DNA from: Cryptomeria japonica
Lineage: Eukaryota; Streptophyta; Pinopsida; Cupressales; Cupressaceae
Assembly: GCF_030272615.1 (NCBI RefSeq)
Contig: NC_081406.1
Span: 211,642,997 to 211,706,996 of the forward strand
Reading direction: 5' to 3'
Length of the DNA: 64,000 nt
Shown piece after piece: positions 22,023 to 33,317 of the stretch. A program made the position numbers and the translations under genes. Each line of letters begins with the position of its first letter. The first letter of the stretch is position 1. The notes beneath the pieces were generated by a model. The model was not told where the DNA came from. It was given only the letters and a program-made list of their open reading frames with translations, and ran no database searches.

Positions 22023-22219
22023 ATGAAAGTATTGGTAAATGATTTGATTAATGTGTTAAGCAAATATGATATAGAGGTTATTAGATCTAATTAAAGGAGT
22101 TGAGATATTTGAAATGGTTTTAGATCTAAAATATGTTTGATTTTGACTTAAAGTTTCAATTGGTCCTAATACTAATTCACCCCCCTCTCAGTATTAATCG
22201 GATCCTCATAGGATTAATA
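22023..22219 (+). repeat. 5' LTR of K, right piece
   Basis: The K LTR resumes here with 'gaaagtattggtaaatga', matching 28434-28628 of the 3' LTR. It includes the C-rich end motif (ttcacccccctctcagtatt). It ends 'ggattaata' where the 3' LTR has 'ggattaaca'. Confidence 0.9.
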
Positions 22220-22233
22220 ATTGGTATTAGAGC
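22220..22233 (+). other. Primer binding site of K
   Basis: ATTGGTATTAGAGC follows the LTR directly. It is the initiator-Met tRNA site with one C-to-T change. Confidence 0.88.
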
Positions 22234-22293
22234 TTTGGTCCTCTGTTTGTAGAAATCCTAATCGTTTAATCAAAAGATTTTAAGGAATTCAAG

Positions 22294-23163
22294 ATGATGA
22301 AGAAAGAGGGTCCCAAGTTCAATAAGGATAACTACAAGATCTGGAAAGACAAATTGAAGATCTACATCAAAGGCCTTGGTGCACAATATTGGAAGCAAGT
22401 TGAAACAACATATGTTGCTCCTACTGCTACTCCCTTGACACTAGGTGAACTCAGAGAACAACAAGATAACATGCAAGCCCTAGAAGCTATTGTAAGTACT
22501 TTATCTGATTCAAAATATATTGATGTTCAAGGATTGGAAACTACATGTGAGGTTTGGTAAAAGTTAGAGACAATCTATGGAGGAGATGAGCATGTTCAAA
22601 GAGCCAAAGAGGAAAGCTTGAGAGGAAAGTTCAATGCCATGAGAATGCTTGAAGGATAGAATATTGGACAGTATGGTCAAAGAGTCAAAGTTGTTGGTGG
22701 GATTAAGAGTGCTAGAGGCAAAATAGTAGATAATACAATAGTAAGTAAAATGCTCAAAACTCTTCAACCTTAGTATGCTATAAGAGTATTGGAAATCCAA
22801 GAACTTAGATCTATTTCAAAGGATAAGGTAACTGTTGATTCATTGATTGGTAAGCTTACAACTTTTGAGTTAAATAGTTTTGACAATAGTGGAACAAAAT
22901 ATATTGAATCTGCCTTTAAAGCTTCTATTACTGATTCATTTGCTAGAAAAGGAAAAGATATATGTCAAAATCATGATTGTAGGACAAGTCATGGAAGCAA
23001 CTGGGGAAATGAAGATAATGAAGATCAAATGATGGAACTTGAGGCATTGTTAGCAAAGAGATTTCCAACAGGCACTGGTAAGTATAAAGGAAAGCTACCA
23101 TTGAAGTGTTTCTCTTGTAATAAAATTGGTCATATTGTTGCTAATTACCCTAACACCGATTAG
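22294..23163 (+). pseudogene. K: gag with zinc knuckle
   Basis: This Copia gag (UBN2/DUF4219 type) starts at the ATG at 22294 (MMKKEGPKFNKDNYKIWKDK). One frame runs through LGAQYWKQVETTYV, AKEESLRGKFNAM and LRSISKDKVTVDSLIGKL to the knuckle CFSCNKIGHIVANY, whose last Cys has become Tyr. Stops occur after EVW (22558), near 22657 and near 22771. It forms the particle that packages element RNA. Its start and wording match gag in J, A and G, so the four elements are related families. Confidence 0.9.
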
Positions 23164-23456
23164 AAATAAAAGTTAAGAAGGTTCAAATGAAAGGGAAAGA
23201 AACATTGTCATGTTGCAGTAGATGAAGGTGTGACCGATGAGGAGTTAGAAGAAGAAGATGACAATGAAGAAATTGTGTTTGTAGCTATGATGGAGGAACT
23301 GTTTGATAAAAAGGCACTAGTATCTCATATGGAGAATAGTGATGAGTGGATTATAGAAAGTGGTTTCTCACACCATATGACTAGAGACAAAATAAGTTTA
23401 TAAGCCTTAATGAATTTGATGGAGGTGTTGTTAGATTTGGAAACAAATCTCCTTGC
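23164..23456 (+). pseudogene. K: protease
   Basis: The translation continues with an acidic stretch (DEELEEEDDNEE) and EWIIESGFSHHMTRDK. The Copia active site is normally DSGCSHHM. Here the catalytic Asp is Glu and the following Cys is Phe, so the protease is very probably dead. A frameshift near 23395-23457 joins it to the next open stretch. Confidence 0.85.
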
Positions 23457-24812
23457 ATGGTGAAAGGTAAAGGTTCAATCTCTCTAAATGGAAAGAGTAA
23501 TGTTGATGATGTATTTTGGGTTGATGGTCTTAAGAATAATCTTTTAAGTGTTGGTCAGCTCAATGATAAAGGTTATTTGCTTGAGTTTAAGAGTGGAGTC
23601 TACAGAATTCTTGGAGGTAATGGTGAACTGATTGCTACAGGGAAGAAAACTAGAGGTAACTTATTCCATTTGAATAGTAATGTTAATAATTGTCTAGTTA
23701 CAAGAATGGAAGACAGTTGGTTATGGAATAAAAGATGTTGTCATGTTAATGCTGATAATTTGATTAAGATAAGCAAGTCAAGTGTTGTAAGAGGATTACC
23801 CCAACTTGTCAAATCGGATAGTGTGATATGCAAAGACTGTCAAATTAGTAAGATGACCTCTATTTATTTCAAGAGCAAGAATGGTATTTCTAAGAATGTT
23901 TTAGATTTGGTACATACTGATCTTTGTGGCCCCATGAGAACAAAGAGTTATTATGGTGATAGGTATTTCATGATCTTCACCAATGACTATTCTAAAATGA
24001 TGTGGGTAAGATTTTTGAGAGAGAAATCAAAAGCATTTAATAAATTTAAATCATTTAAAGACCTGGTTTAAAAGGAAACCGGTAAGAATTTGAAGTGTTT
24101 AATATTAGACCAAGGAGGTGAATTCACATATGATGAATTTGTTAAGTATTGTGATGAACATGGTATAAAGAGACATATGTCTTCTTTGAGGACACCATAA
24201 CATAATGGCATAGCAGAAAGGATGAACAAAACAATAGTGGAAGCTGCAAGAATCATGTTATTATAGGGTAATGTATCCAAAATGTTCTGGAGAGAAGTGA
24301 TCAGTACTAATGTATACACTTTAAACTGGGTACTGGTAAAAAGAGGTAACAGTAAGATGCCCTATGAGCTAATGCATGGAAAAACTCCTTGTGTTAGTTA
24401 TTTTAAAATCTTTGGAAGTCAATGTTTTATCAAGAGAGATAACTACACTGAGAAGTTTGAAGCAAAATTTGATGAGGGAATTTTTCTTGGTTACTCTACT
24501 AAGAGTAAATCATATAAATGTTACAATAAGAGAACTAAGAAAATTGTTGAAAGTGTTAATGTAAAAGCTGATGATTTATCTAATAAGTTTGAAGGTACAA
24601 GTAGATCTGAACCTAAAAAGGACAATAGTGAGGAAAAGTTTGTGATCATTGAACCAAAAGCAAAGAGTAATGAAGAACTGGTAAGTGATGATAGTGAGGA
24701 ACAAGATACAAAACCGACACAGGAAATACCTAGACATGTCAGATTGAATCATTCAAAAGAGAAGATAATTGGTGATAAGAATGTAGGTGTGCAAACCAAG
24801 AGAAAGATTTGA
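23457..24812 (+). pseudogene. K: GAG-pre-integrase and integrase
   Basis: One frame covers this region, with stops near 24069, 24198 and 24264. It has VFWVDGLKNNLLSVGQ, then a zinc-binding region with CCHVNADN and CKDCQ. The catalytic core has DLVHTDLCGPM (first Asp), ILDQGGEFTYDEF (second Asp) and NGIAERMNK (Glu). The C-terminal module reads YFKIFGSQCFIKRD, GIFLGYSTKSKSYKCYN and VESVNV. It inserts element cDNA. An acidic linker to the polymerase follows. Confidence 0.9.
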
Positions 24813-24824
24813 GAGAACTCATGT

Positions 24825-25919
24825 TTGATATCTACAATTGAACCTAGGATAGTTAAGGAAGCACTAAAGGATGATTATTGGGTTAAGGAAATGAATGAAG
24901 AATTAGATCAAATTGAGAAGAATCAGACATGGTCACTTGTTCCTAGATTGGAGGATAAAAATGTAATTAGAAAAAAATGGATCTCTAGGAATAAATTGGA
25001 TGAAGAAGGAAGGATTGTAAGAAACAAGGCAAGGTTAGTCTACAAAGGGTATGCTCAAGAGGAAGGAGAGGATTATGGTGAAACATTTGCACCTATTGCT
25101 AGATTAGAAGGTGTAAGGATGCTACTAGCATTTGCCACATATAAAGGATTCAAAGTCTACCAAATGGATGTCAAGTCAACCTTTCTGAATGGGATTGTAG
25201 AAGAAGTATACAATAAACAGCTCGATGGATTTTCCTTGACCGATGATAAAGACATGGTTTGTAAATTGCACAAAGCTTTGTATTGGCTTAAGAAAGCACC
25301 GAGAGCATGGTATGAGAGATTACATGCACATTTGACCAAGATTGGATTCCAACGTACCAGTGAGGACAACAACATTTATTTGAAGACTAATGGAGACAAG
25401 ATGCTGATAGCAGAAGTGTTTGTTGATGACATAATGTTTGGTGGCAATGATGATATGTGTATGGAATTTGTTGATATAATGAAAAAGGAATTTGAAATGT
25501 CTCTAATCATTGAAATTAAGTTCTTTATTGGCTTACAGGTTCAACAACTAGATGGTGGTATCTTTATTTGTTAGACCAAGTATATGAAAGAGGTGTTGAA
25601 GACTTTTGGCATGGAAGACTGCAAACTGGTAGGGACACCAATGGTGATTGGTTGCAAGTTGTCAAAGGAAGATGATTCCCCTGTTGTTAGTGAAAAAGAG
25701 TACAAATCTATGATTGGAAAGATACACTATGTTGTCCATAGCAGACTAGACATTGCTCATGTTGTTGGATTAGTGGCTAGATTTCAAAAAGAGCCTAAAG
25801 AAAGTCACATGGTGGCTATGAAGAGAATTTTTTGGTATCTCAAAGGCACAATAGAGTATGGTTTATGGTATCCCTATAAAGGTGATTTTACTTTAGATGT
25901 CTTTACTGACGCTGATTAG
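24825..25919 (+). pseudogene. K: reverse transcriptase
   Basis: This Copia polymerase is in the same frame as the integrase. Landmarks are [81 protein letters not shown] and the catalytic [10 protein letters not shown], which is intact. After a TAG near 25572 it goes on with YMKEVLKTFGMEDCK and SMIGKIHYVVHSRLDIAHVV. It ends in the start of RNase H (LDVFTDAD) at a stop at 25917-25919. Confidence 0.92.
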
Positions 25920-26563
25920 GTAGATAATGTGGATGATCAGAAAAGAACAATCAGTGGAGTTTTTCTACTTGGAGGAAGATTACTGGCATGGACAAGAAAG
26001 AAACAAACTTGTGTTTCTCAATCTACAGCTGAAGTTGAGTATGTAGTTGCATCCATGAACTACACACAGGAATTATGGATGAGACATGTGCTAGAAGGAT
26101 TCAAGATAGATATGTCAGAACCAGTGATCAGAAAAGAACAATCAATGGAGTTTTTCTACTTGGAGGAAGATTACTGGCATGGACAAGAAAGAAACAAACT
26201 TGTGTTTCTCAATCTACAGCTGAAGTTGAGTATGTAGTTGCATCCATGAACTACACACAGGAATTATGGATGAGACATGTGCTAGAAGGATTCAAGATAG
26301 ATATGTCAGAACCAGTGACTATCTATTGCGATAATACAAGTGCAATCAACATTTCTAAGAATCATGTACTTCATACTAGAACCAAGCACATTGAATTGAA
26401 GGATCACTTCCTAAGGGAAAGAGTTCAAGATAAGGAGGTGAAGATGGAATATGTGAAGAGTAAAGATCAGTTAGATGATATCTTTACTAGGCCCTTACTG
26501 AAGGATACCTTTGAGTTTCTTAGAGGTAAACTAGGGGTTAGACCCCTACACCAGAAGAACTAA
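25920..26563 (+). pseudogene. K: RNase H, disrupted by an internal duplication
   Basis: RNase H of a Copia element: KRTISGVFLLGGRLLAW, CVSQSTAEVEYVVASMNY, YCDNTSAINISKNHVLH, RTKHIELKDHFLRERV and DIFTRPLLKDTF. The block 25935-26125 is repeated as 26126-26316, so the first half of the domain is read twice and the second reading is shifted by two bases. Without the duplication the frame would be open to the stop at 26563. The normal Copia end (LRGKLGVRPL) is present. Confidence 0.92.
25935..26316 (+). repeat. 191-base tandem duplication in K RNase H
   Basis: Two nearly identical 191-base copies (25935-26125 and 26126-26316) lie head to tail. The junction is at 'gaaccagt|gatcag'. Because 191 leaves a remainder of 2 on division by 3, the copy shifts the downstream frame, as the translation shows. 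Confidence 0.93.
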
Positions 26564-26968
26564 AATGATGGAGATCCATCAATCCTGTGGATTTCATGCT
26601 TATTTTTCACTAAGGATTGATGAAGGTATGGGATACTCCTTTGGGGACCAAGTCTGATGTAAAGTTCTGATTTAATACCCTATTATAATTTTTTTGATTC
26701 ATGTAGTAGAGATGATGAAAGAGGCAACAACATAATTAAAGACAAGTGATCTTTGGCATTGTTGTCAAAGGGAGAGAAGAAAATTATAGAAATCAAATTT
26801 GGTAGACATGTAAGAAGTTGAAGATCATATTGAGTGAAGCATTGGTTAAGGGGGAGATGACATAAGGAGAACCGACAAAGATGTGATATTGGCAATCTAG
26901 TTGCATATGATGATGTTATTTTGATTGTATATCTGATTAGTGTTTCCATCAATGCCAAAGGGGGAGAT
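26564..26968 (+). other. K: 3' spacer and polypurine tract
   Basis: This is untranslated sequence with a purine run 'aagggggagatgac' at about 26849 and the definitive tract AAAGGGGGAGAT at about 26957-26968, abutting the 3' LTR. I see no gene. Confidence 0.8.
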
Positions 26969-28628
26969 TGTTGGCATTGGGCATAACTAATGCAGATCAG
27001 GTGATGCAATTGAAGTTGGATGACTACACTAGTAAAGGATAGAAGTCTATTTTTGATGAAGAGATTGATATTCTATGAATAGATGACATGATCAATCATT
27101 TGTAATGTCATTGCTAGCAACTGATGCTCCTAATTTTTTTTTTGACATCTAAGTGATTTGGTTTATCCGAAGATAGGGTTTATTGGCAGTGAGCTAAAGC
27201 ATGTGAAATAGGACTTTAACTGGTAAAGCACAATCATTTTGATTGGATTGGTCGATTAGTGATGATTGGTGATTTGCAGTTTGGATGGTGAACTTGTATC
27301 ATGGAAAGATGTATATGACTAAAACTGAAACTTGTGTTGATTATCAAAAGACGTGTTTCAAATTTCTGATGAAGTTTTGCTAAGGTTTATTTAGGGTTTA
27401 AGGACCGATGAATAAATCATCAAACTGGTAATGATTTTTATTATGATGGTGATTGAAAATGAGTCTACATGAAGTTGGTAATAAAGCACAACCCATGTGA
27501 AAGATTTAATAGCTTTTTTGGCACGATTCAAGGAAGGTTTTCTTGGGAATCAGTGAAATGCTTAGTAGAGTATTTTGAGGATACAAATTGAAGTTTCGTG
27601 ATGAGTTATGATCAACCAATGGTTAATATTGCATTGTAATTTGTTGTAATGATCTCGATAGTGATCTATGATGATCTTTTGTGATCTAATTGTAAATTAA
27701 CTATGTAATTAGGTTTTGTGGTTGACCTAGTTGAGATGGCTATTTATGTTGACAGAGTTGATGTTTATTATGTTAGTGGTCTTAGAGATTGTGTTAAGCC
27801 ATCCAAGTAAAGTGTGAGATCTACGTGAGAGTTGTAGAGTGTTGAGTATAATTGGATCTAATCAAGCAAGAAGAGAAGTGAAATTAAATAAATCATTTTC
27901 TTACTATTGTTCCCTAATAGTTGCAGTAGGTTAAATCCCTTAACTAAGTAGGTTCTAACAAGCCTTGAACATTTAGGTCCCCTAATAGGGTATCTCTCAA
28001 AAGAGTGTTAAATCCTCTCATGCGATTGATCTTAATAGATCATCAAGCTCCTAATCGGGTTGCAAAGCAAATCCCCTAACCTGTTGAATTCTAACAGGGT
28101 CTGCTCTTAACCGAGTGTATTGTAAACTCCTAATAGGGCGTACTTCAAAAGAGTACAAATATTTGTGGGTGCCAACTCCCACCGTGGTTTTTTCCCTATT
28201 TGGGTATCCATGGCAAAATCTTATGGTGTTCATGTGTGGAATGTTTTTCATTTGATGTTTTTGTTTATATTTCATTTCATGCATTATTTTCGAGACACTG
28301 GTTATGATAATTTTTTTAGAAGTTTATCAGAGGTTACCGGTACTGATAAGAATTTGTTTGAGAAAGTATTTGATCTTATTGATAAGGTTAATGGATTTGT
28401 AATTGATCAAGTTTATATGATTACTTTGGTGGTGAAAGTATTGGTAAATGATTTGATTAATGTGTTAAGAAAATTTGATATAGAGGTTATTAGAGTTGAT
28501 TACAGGAGTTGAGATATTTGAAATGGTTTCAAATTTGAAATAAGTTTGATTTTGAGTTAAAGTTTCAATTGGTCTTAATACCGATTCACCCTCCTCTCAG
28601 TATTAATCGGATCCTCATAGGATTAACA
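26969..28628 (+). repeat. 3' LTR of K
   Basis: This is a complete 1660-base LTR, from TGTTGGCATTGGGC to CATAGGATTAACA. It contains the hairpin-unit array (about 27935-28155), the 'ccctatttgggtatccatgg' block and the C-rich end motif. It is the reference for identifying the split 5' LTR. Confidence 0.92.
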
Positions 28629-29322
28629 TAGACCTACAGTCATGATTATGACAAATATCCTTTCCTTTCATCATAGATGTACCAGTAACAAAATCTTTAA
28701 AAGTAGATTTAGACAATTTTGAAATACTGTTATCAAAGTTATTTAACTCAAATGCAATTAACTTTCCAATAAGAGAATCAATGGTGACTTTATCTTTAGA
28801 AATAGATCTCAGTTCTTGAATTGCAGAAACTCTAATAGTATATTGTGGTAGGAGAGTTCTAATCATTTTACTGACAACAACATCATCATCAATCTTACCT
28901 TCAACACTCTTAATACCACCTATAACTTCTTTAATCCTTTGACCATATTGTGCAATGTTCTCACCATCAACCATTTTTATGTCATCAAATTTACCTCTTA
29001 AACTTTCTTCTTTTGCTCTATGTACATGTTCATCTCCTCCATAAATCAAGTATAATTTCTCCCATACTTCATATGCACTTTTTAATCCATGAACATCTAT
29101 ATATTCATATTCAAACAAAGTACTTACAATTTGTTCAAGTGCCTCGATGTGTTCTTGTTGTTCTTTAAGCTCATCCAATGTCAAGGGGCTGGTAGTAGGA
29201 GAAACATACTTGTTTACCACATGATTCCCAAACTGAGCACCCAATCCTCTAATATATATCTTCATCTGATCTTTCCATATCTAGTGGTTGTCCTTAGTAA
29301 AATTGGGACCCTCCTTCTTCAT
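28629..29322 (-). pseudogene. J: gag, truncated by K
   Basis: This is a Copia gag on the minus strand. The likely start is the ATG at 29322 (MKKEGPNFTKDNH, followed by a TAG). The open part from 29265 reads MKIYIRGLGAQFGNHVVNKYV, YGGDEHVHRAKEESLRGKFDDI, ENIAQYGQRIKEVI and SISKDKVTIDSLIGKL, ending at KGKDICHNHDCRS. There the K LTR begins and homology to K gag stops. The remainder of J must lie to the left of the window. Confidence 0.9.
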
Positions 29323-29380
29323 AATTTTACTTAGGATCTTCCCCTCAAGTTGTTAAGCTTTCTCCACATAGAGGATCAAT

Positions 29381-29394
29381 GCTCTGATACCAAT
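29381..29394 (-). other. Primer binding site of J
   Basis: The minus strand reads ATTGGTATCAGAGC, an exact initiator-Met tRNA type site, directly inside the LTR. Confidence 0.92.
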
Positions 29395-30875
29395 TGTTAA
29401 TCTTAGAGGATTCAGTTAATACTGAGAGGGAGGGTGAATCATTATTAACAAGAAATTCAAATATGAAACTCAACCTTATAAAACTTTCACCAAATCAAAC
29501 AATAACCAACAACAAAGTCATTTAATAGTACCGGTATCTGCTGATAATCATTTGCTAAACTGATTTATTAAGTCTACAAATTAAGTGTTCATTAACCATG
29601 CATTAAATGAAAAATAAAATATAACAACACATAAAAACTTCACCATATGAACACCATATTTTTCACGTGGAAACCAAAATAGGGGAAAAAAATGGTGGGA
29701 ATTGGTACCCACTAAAATTGTGCACTCTTTCGAAATGCACCCTTTTAGGAGCTTAGCCCGATTAGAAGCTTACAATGATGCCCTATTAGGAGAAGACCCT
29801 ATTAGGATTCACCCGGTTAAGAGATTTAATCTGATGAGCCCTATTAGGAGCTTTGACCTGTTAGGATCAACCTCGCAAGAGGATTTAGAACTCAAATGTT
29901 GAGCCACCCTATTAGGGGATTTACAATGTAGGGCATGTTAGGACCTACTTGATTAAGGGATTTTGAATGCTACAACTATTAGGGAACAACAGTGATTGAT
30001 CTGGGTATAACACTTAGTTACTTGCTTGATCAGATCTAATTTTGGTCCAAATGTGCAACACTCTGACGAATTTCCCACACTATGGTTTGACTTGACACTC
30101 TTCTCAAAACCATTGACACAAGAAACATCAACTAAACCAACATAAATAACCTTTACAACTAGGTCAGTTACTAAACCCTAGACACATCAAGAGTTTACAC
30201 TATAAATCATCACAATATTTTACAAGACAATATTAGTCATTGAGTGATCGTAACTCATCACAACAACTCGATCTGATACAAAGTCAAACCCTTAGAACAC
30301 TCTACTAAGCACTTCACTGATTCCCAAGAAATTCCATCTTCAAATGTGCCAAAACATCATCTCATCCATCTACGCGGGTTGTGCCATGTCACCTCCAACA
30401 TTTGAACTTGATGTAGATCACCACCAAACCAAAAATTATTACCAGTTCTTAAACCCTAGCAAAAATATAACATAAATCATAAACATGACTTCCTATGACC
30501 AAAACATGATGTGGTTCCAATCAGATGTATATTACAATGATACAAACTCACATTCCAAACCACAACACTTCAATCATCACCAATCACTAGATCTAATCAA
30601 AATGTTTCCTCATTTATCGGTTAAGGTCCTAATTCCTAGTTTCCTATTTCTTTACCAGTTAGCTCTTTCTGTTAGACCAAAAATACTAAGATTGCAAAAT
30701 ACAACATAGTAAACATCAGTTGCCATCAATGACAACATAAATAACTGATCAATGTCATCAAGACAATCAATCTAAATCTCTTCATCACAACTCAACTATA
30801 TCATCACCAACAATCCTATATTGGTTCAGCCAACATTTTCCATCTACATCATCAGTTATGCCAATCATGCCAACA
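29395..30875 (-). repeat. 5' LTR of J
   Basis: This 1481-base LTR is on the minus strand, from 'tgttaatc' at 29395 to 'tgccaaca' at 30868-30875. It is a relative of the K LTR. It shares the LTR end (GGATTAACA, reversed) and the hairpin-unit array (about 29720-29985), but is diverged elsewhere. J is thus the outermost host of the left nest that I can see. Confidence 0.88.
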
Positions 30876-31489
30876 CTATGCTTTCAATATGAGTTGATCT
30901 ATGTCTCTTTGATTCTCATATCTCTTTGATCAAGAGTGTGGAGCAGGTGTCGAAGTGAGTTTGTAGAAGTTTGTTTAATTCGAGAAAGAAGAAGTGAGAG
31001 CATACGAGACTTGTGTGGACCCGACATGGTTTTGACAATGGCCATTAGCAGAAGATGTGCTATCGAAGAGAGATATAAACTCCTCTCTTCGCTACAATCT
31101 TTTCACACCATTTTGGTAAGTGATAAGTTGTGTGGGACCACAATGTTGATATTGATAAGTATGCTATGTCAAGGAGACTCTTTTTGAGTCATACTGACCT
31201 TGTGATGTCTCTTAAATCAGTTGCGAAGGTCCAAGTATTGATGAAAGATAAATGCATATTGATGAGATGTGACCTCATCAAAAAGAAAACTTTTTATGTC
31301 TCTTTGATATAGTTGGAGAACTCAGTTAGAAGACTAAGGGAAATGTGAAGGAGAGTGTCAACAAGAGACTTTCCAAGTCTCTCCAATGTGACATATAGGA
31401 GAAGATATAAGGAGATTAAGAAAGCTGTAAAATGATGTGGCACTTGGAACTACCATGGTAGCAATAATGCCCAAATCTTTTGGTGAAAC
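30876..31489 (+). other. Flank left of E, possible decayed coding fragment
   Basis: This is unique-looking sequence between J and E. Short open stretches read plausibly (SLKSVAKVQVLMKDKC..., SVRRLREM, DFPSLSNVTYRRRYKEIKK) but change frame and I recognise no family. It continues after E at 44181 with FKDLKEFFSAITEHCGNLYKL, because E sits in the middle (target duplication GAAAC). It may be the relic of a host gene or of another transposon. Confidence 0.35.
31485..31489. repeat. Target-site duplication of E, left copy
   Basis: GAAAC, repeated exactly at 44176-44180 after the 3' LTR. Confidence 0.93.
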
Positions 31490-33148
31490 TGTAGCGTCAT
31501 AAATTGTACGCACTTCCTAAAGTAGTACAATTTCACACCTAGTTTAGCACTCTCCTTGGCGCGGTTTGCATTTTGCATTGCATTTCCCCTTTAGCACTTA
31601 ATTAATCAAATTAATTAGGTCTAAGGTCCTATTTCATCATCCTTCGCATCATAAAGTTGGGCCCTTTCATTAAAGTGTGCCCCTTTTCATGTTATTCCTC
31701 CAATACATCATCTAATCAAAAACCCTAATTAAGTCCTATTTTGAACTTGGGGGCTTGATTTCGGGGGCCAAAACATCTCGAAATCACCTGTAACTTCGGG
31801 ATTCTCTCTAAAATCATCATATCTGATGGCCCTGAAAATTTGGTGAAAAGTTGCTAGGACCATGGCGCCCGGAGTGCACACGGTCCCGGACATTTTTCCC
31901 AAAATTTTAGGAGCACGATCCAATCATAAAATAAAGCTTAACCCCAAGAAATTGGTGGGATATTCAATCTCTAGGTCGGCCAAAAGATGAAATTGCGACC
32001 TAGGGTTTCATACATAAGAGCTCTCTTTCTTCATTTGAGGGGATCGGAATTTTGTTTTTAGGAACCTCATATGCAGCGAAAGAGCAGATCTTTGAAGACT
32101 TCAATAACTTTCAACATCCCTCTATCAAGCATTTATCAAATCCATTCATTCATTTAGGGCTTGGAAGACATTGAAGAACAATAGGAGATTACCGACTGAA
32201 GATTGGCTTGTACCCCTCCCTTGGGGGTTGGGTATGATTTCATGTTGTTTTCATGTCTTTGCATAAGCTTCAATATATCATTTATTCATGCTTTAGATCA
32301 CTTTGCATCTTGATTTAGAGCATTTACATTATCATTGACAAGCAATTAGGGTTTACTTTCTAGGTTGCTCTAGTTTGCTTACTTGCATTTTAGATCTTGC
32401 ACACACACAAGGTCTGCACACACATTACTTTTACAATACAACTTGGCTATTCATGGAGGTGGAAATCACCGAAGCGGGGGTTTGACTAAGGCAAAACCCT
32501 ATATAGCCGCCCAAACACCTTTTTCAGATACAAGTGCAGGTTTCGAGACTCAGACGACGCCGCAGATTGCAGATCTGGAAAAAGCAGGTCGAGATAGAAC
32601 CCCCCACCAAATTGCAGAGCAGAATACCAGGACAGGGGCATGGGGTGCCCTGGTCCTACCAAGACAGGGGCGCTAGGTGCCCTGATCCCTGGGACAGAGG
32701 CACTGGGCACCCTGGTCCTCCTAACAGACAACATTTCAGACAGTTTCCCAGAGTGCAAAATAGCAGTTTCGGGTGCAGTTCCGGGATAGAATCAGGACAG
32801 TGGCGCTCGCGCCCCCATCCTAAAAATTTTCAGTCAAATTTTGACTCCGGGTACGGATCTGCATTCTTGTTTTATCCTTGTGTTTACAGCTTTCCATTGT
32901 TTAAGTTCAATTCTACAATCTTGTTGTTAGCTCATACTTGCATTTTAGGGTTAGGAATTGAACTTGCATAATCTTACCTTTCAAATACAACAAAGGAATA
33001 GAAATCCTAATAGGTATCCCATGGCTCTCTCTTTCACAAAAAGAAGTAGCCAATTGTGTGATACCTCTAGGCTCTTTCGTATTCCGTAATGTGTGTCAAA
33101 AGGTAGGATTAGGGCATGATAACCTAGTCTCGCTTTTTCTCCCACACA
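31490..33148 (+). repeat. 5' LTR of E
   Basis: This 1659-base LTR begins 'tgtagcgtcataaattg' and ends 'cccacaca'. It contains a GC-rich stretch (about 32629-32727) with three diverged copies of a roughly 30-base unit built on 'ggtgccctggtcct', where the 3' LTR has two. It also has the segment 'ggaccatggcgcccgg' near 31857. Confidence 0.94.
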
Positions 33149-33317
33149 TTTTGGTGAACCTAACGTGAATCTATCATTGCTTCCTCTTGCATTGCATTTG
33201 TTAGATCTAGATCTAGATTTAGTGTGTTTTCATTTCATTTTCATTTGAAAAAAAAAAAAAAAAAGAGTGTGTTTCTTTGCATTGTGTGTTTAATTTTCAT
33301 GCAACTTTCATTTCAAA
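33149..33317 (+). other. E: primer binding site and leader
   Basis: TTTTGGTGAACCTAACGTGA follows the LTR at once. Element F has the same opening (ttttggtgaacct) at 49828. The site is not the initiator-Met type, and I cannot name the tRNA by eye. The leader is short (about 170 bases) and carries an A-run at about 33249-33263. Confidence 0.75.

Larger units (their letters stand above)
1..28628 (+). mobile_element. Copia element K, split by nested insertions, 5' end outside window
   Basis: K is an autonomous-type Ty1/Copia element in plus orientation. Its 5' LTR begins before base 1, runs to 942, is interrupted by element A (943-22022) and resumes at 22023-22219. It is followed by a primer binding site, gag, protease, integrase, reverse transcriptase and RNase H in Copia order, a purine tract, and a full 3' LTR at 26969-28628. 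The sequence at 1-942 plus 22023-22219 aligns collinearly with 27473-28628 of the 3' LTR, which is the key evidence that this is one split LTR. Coding regions are broken by stops and a 191-base duplication, so K is dead. It inserted into element J, an opposite-strand relative. Confidence 0.88.

Noticed and set aside
26849-26862. Earlier purine run as the real polypurine tract of K
   Set aside because: The tract at 26957-26968 directly abuts the TG start of the 3' LTR, and the same wording abuts the LTRs of A, C and D.
33241-33265. Poly(A) run as evidence of a processed pseudogene or LINE end
   Set aside because: It lies in the E leader between primer site and ORF, with no retroposed gene upstream and no flanking duplication.
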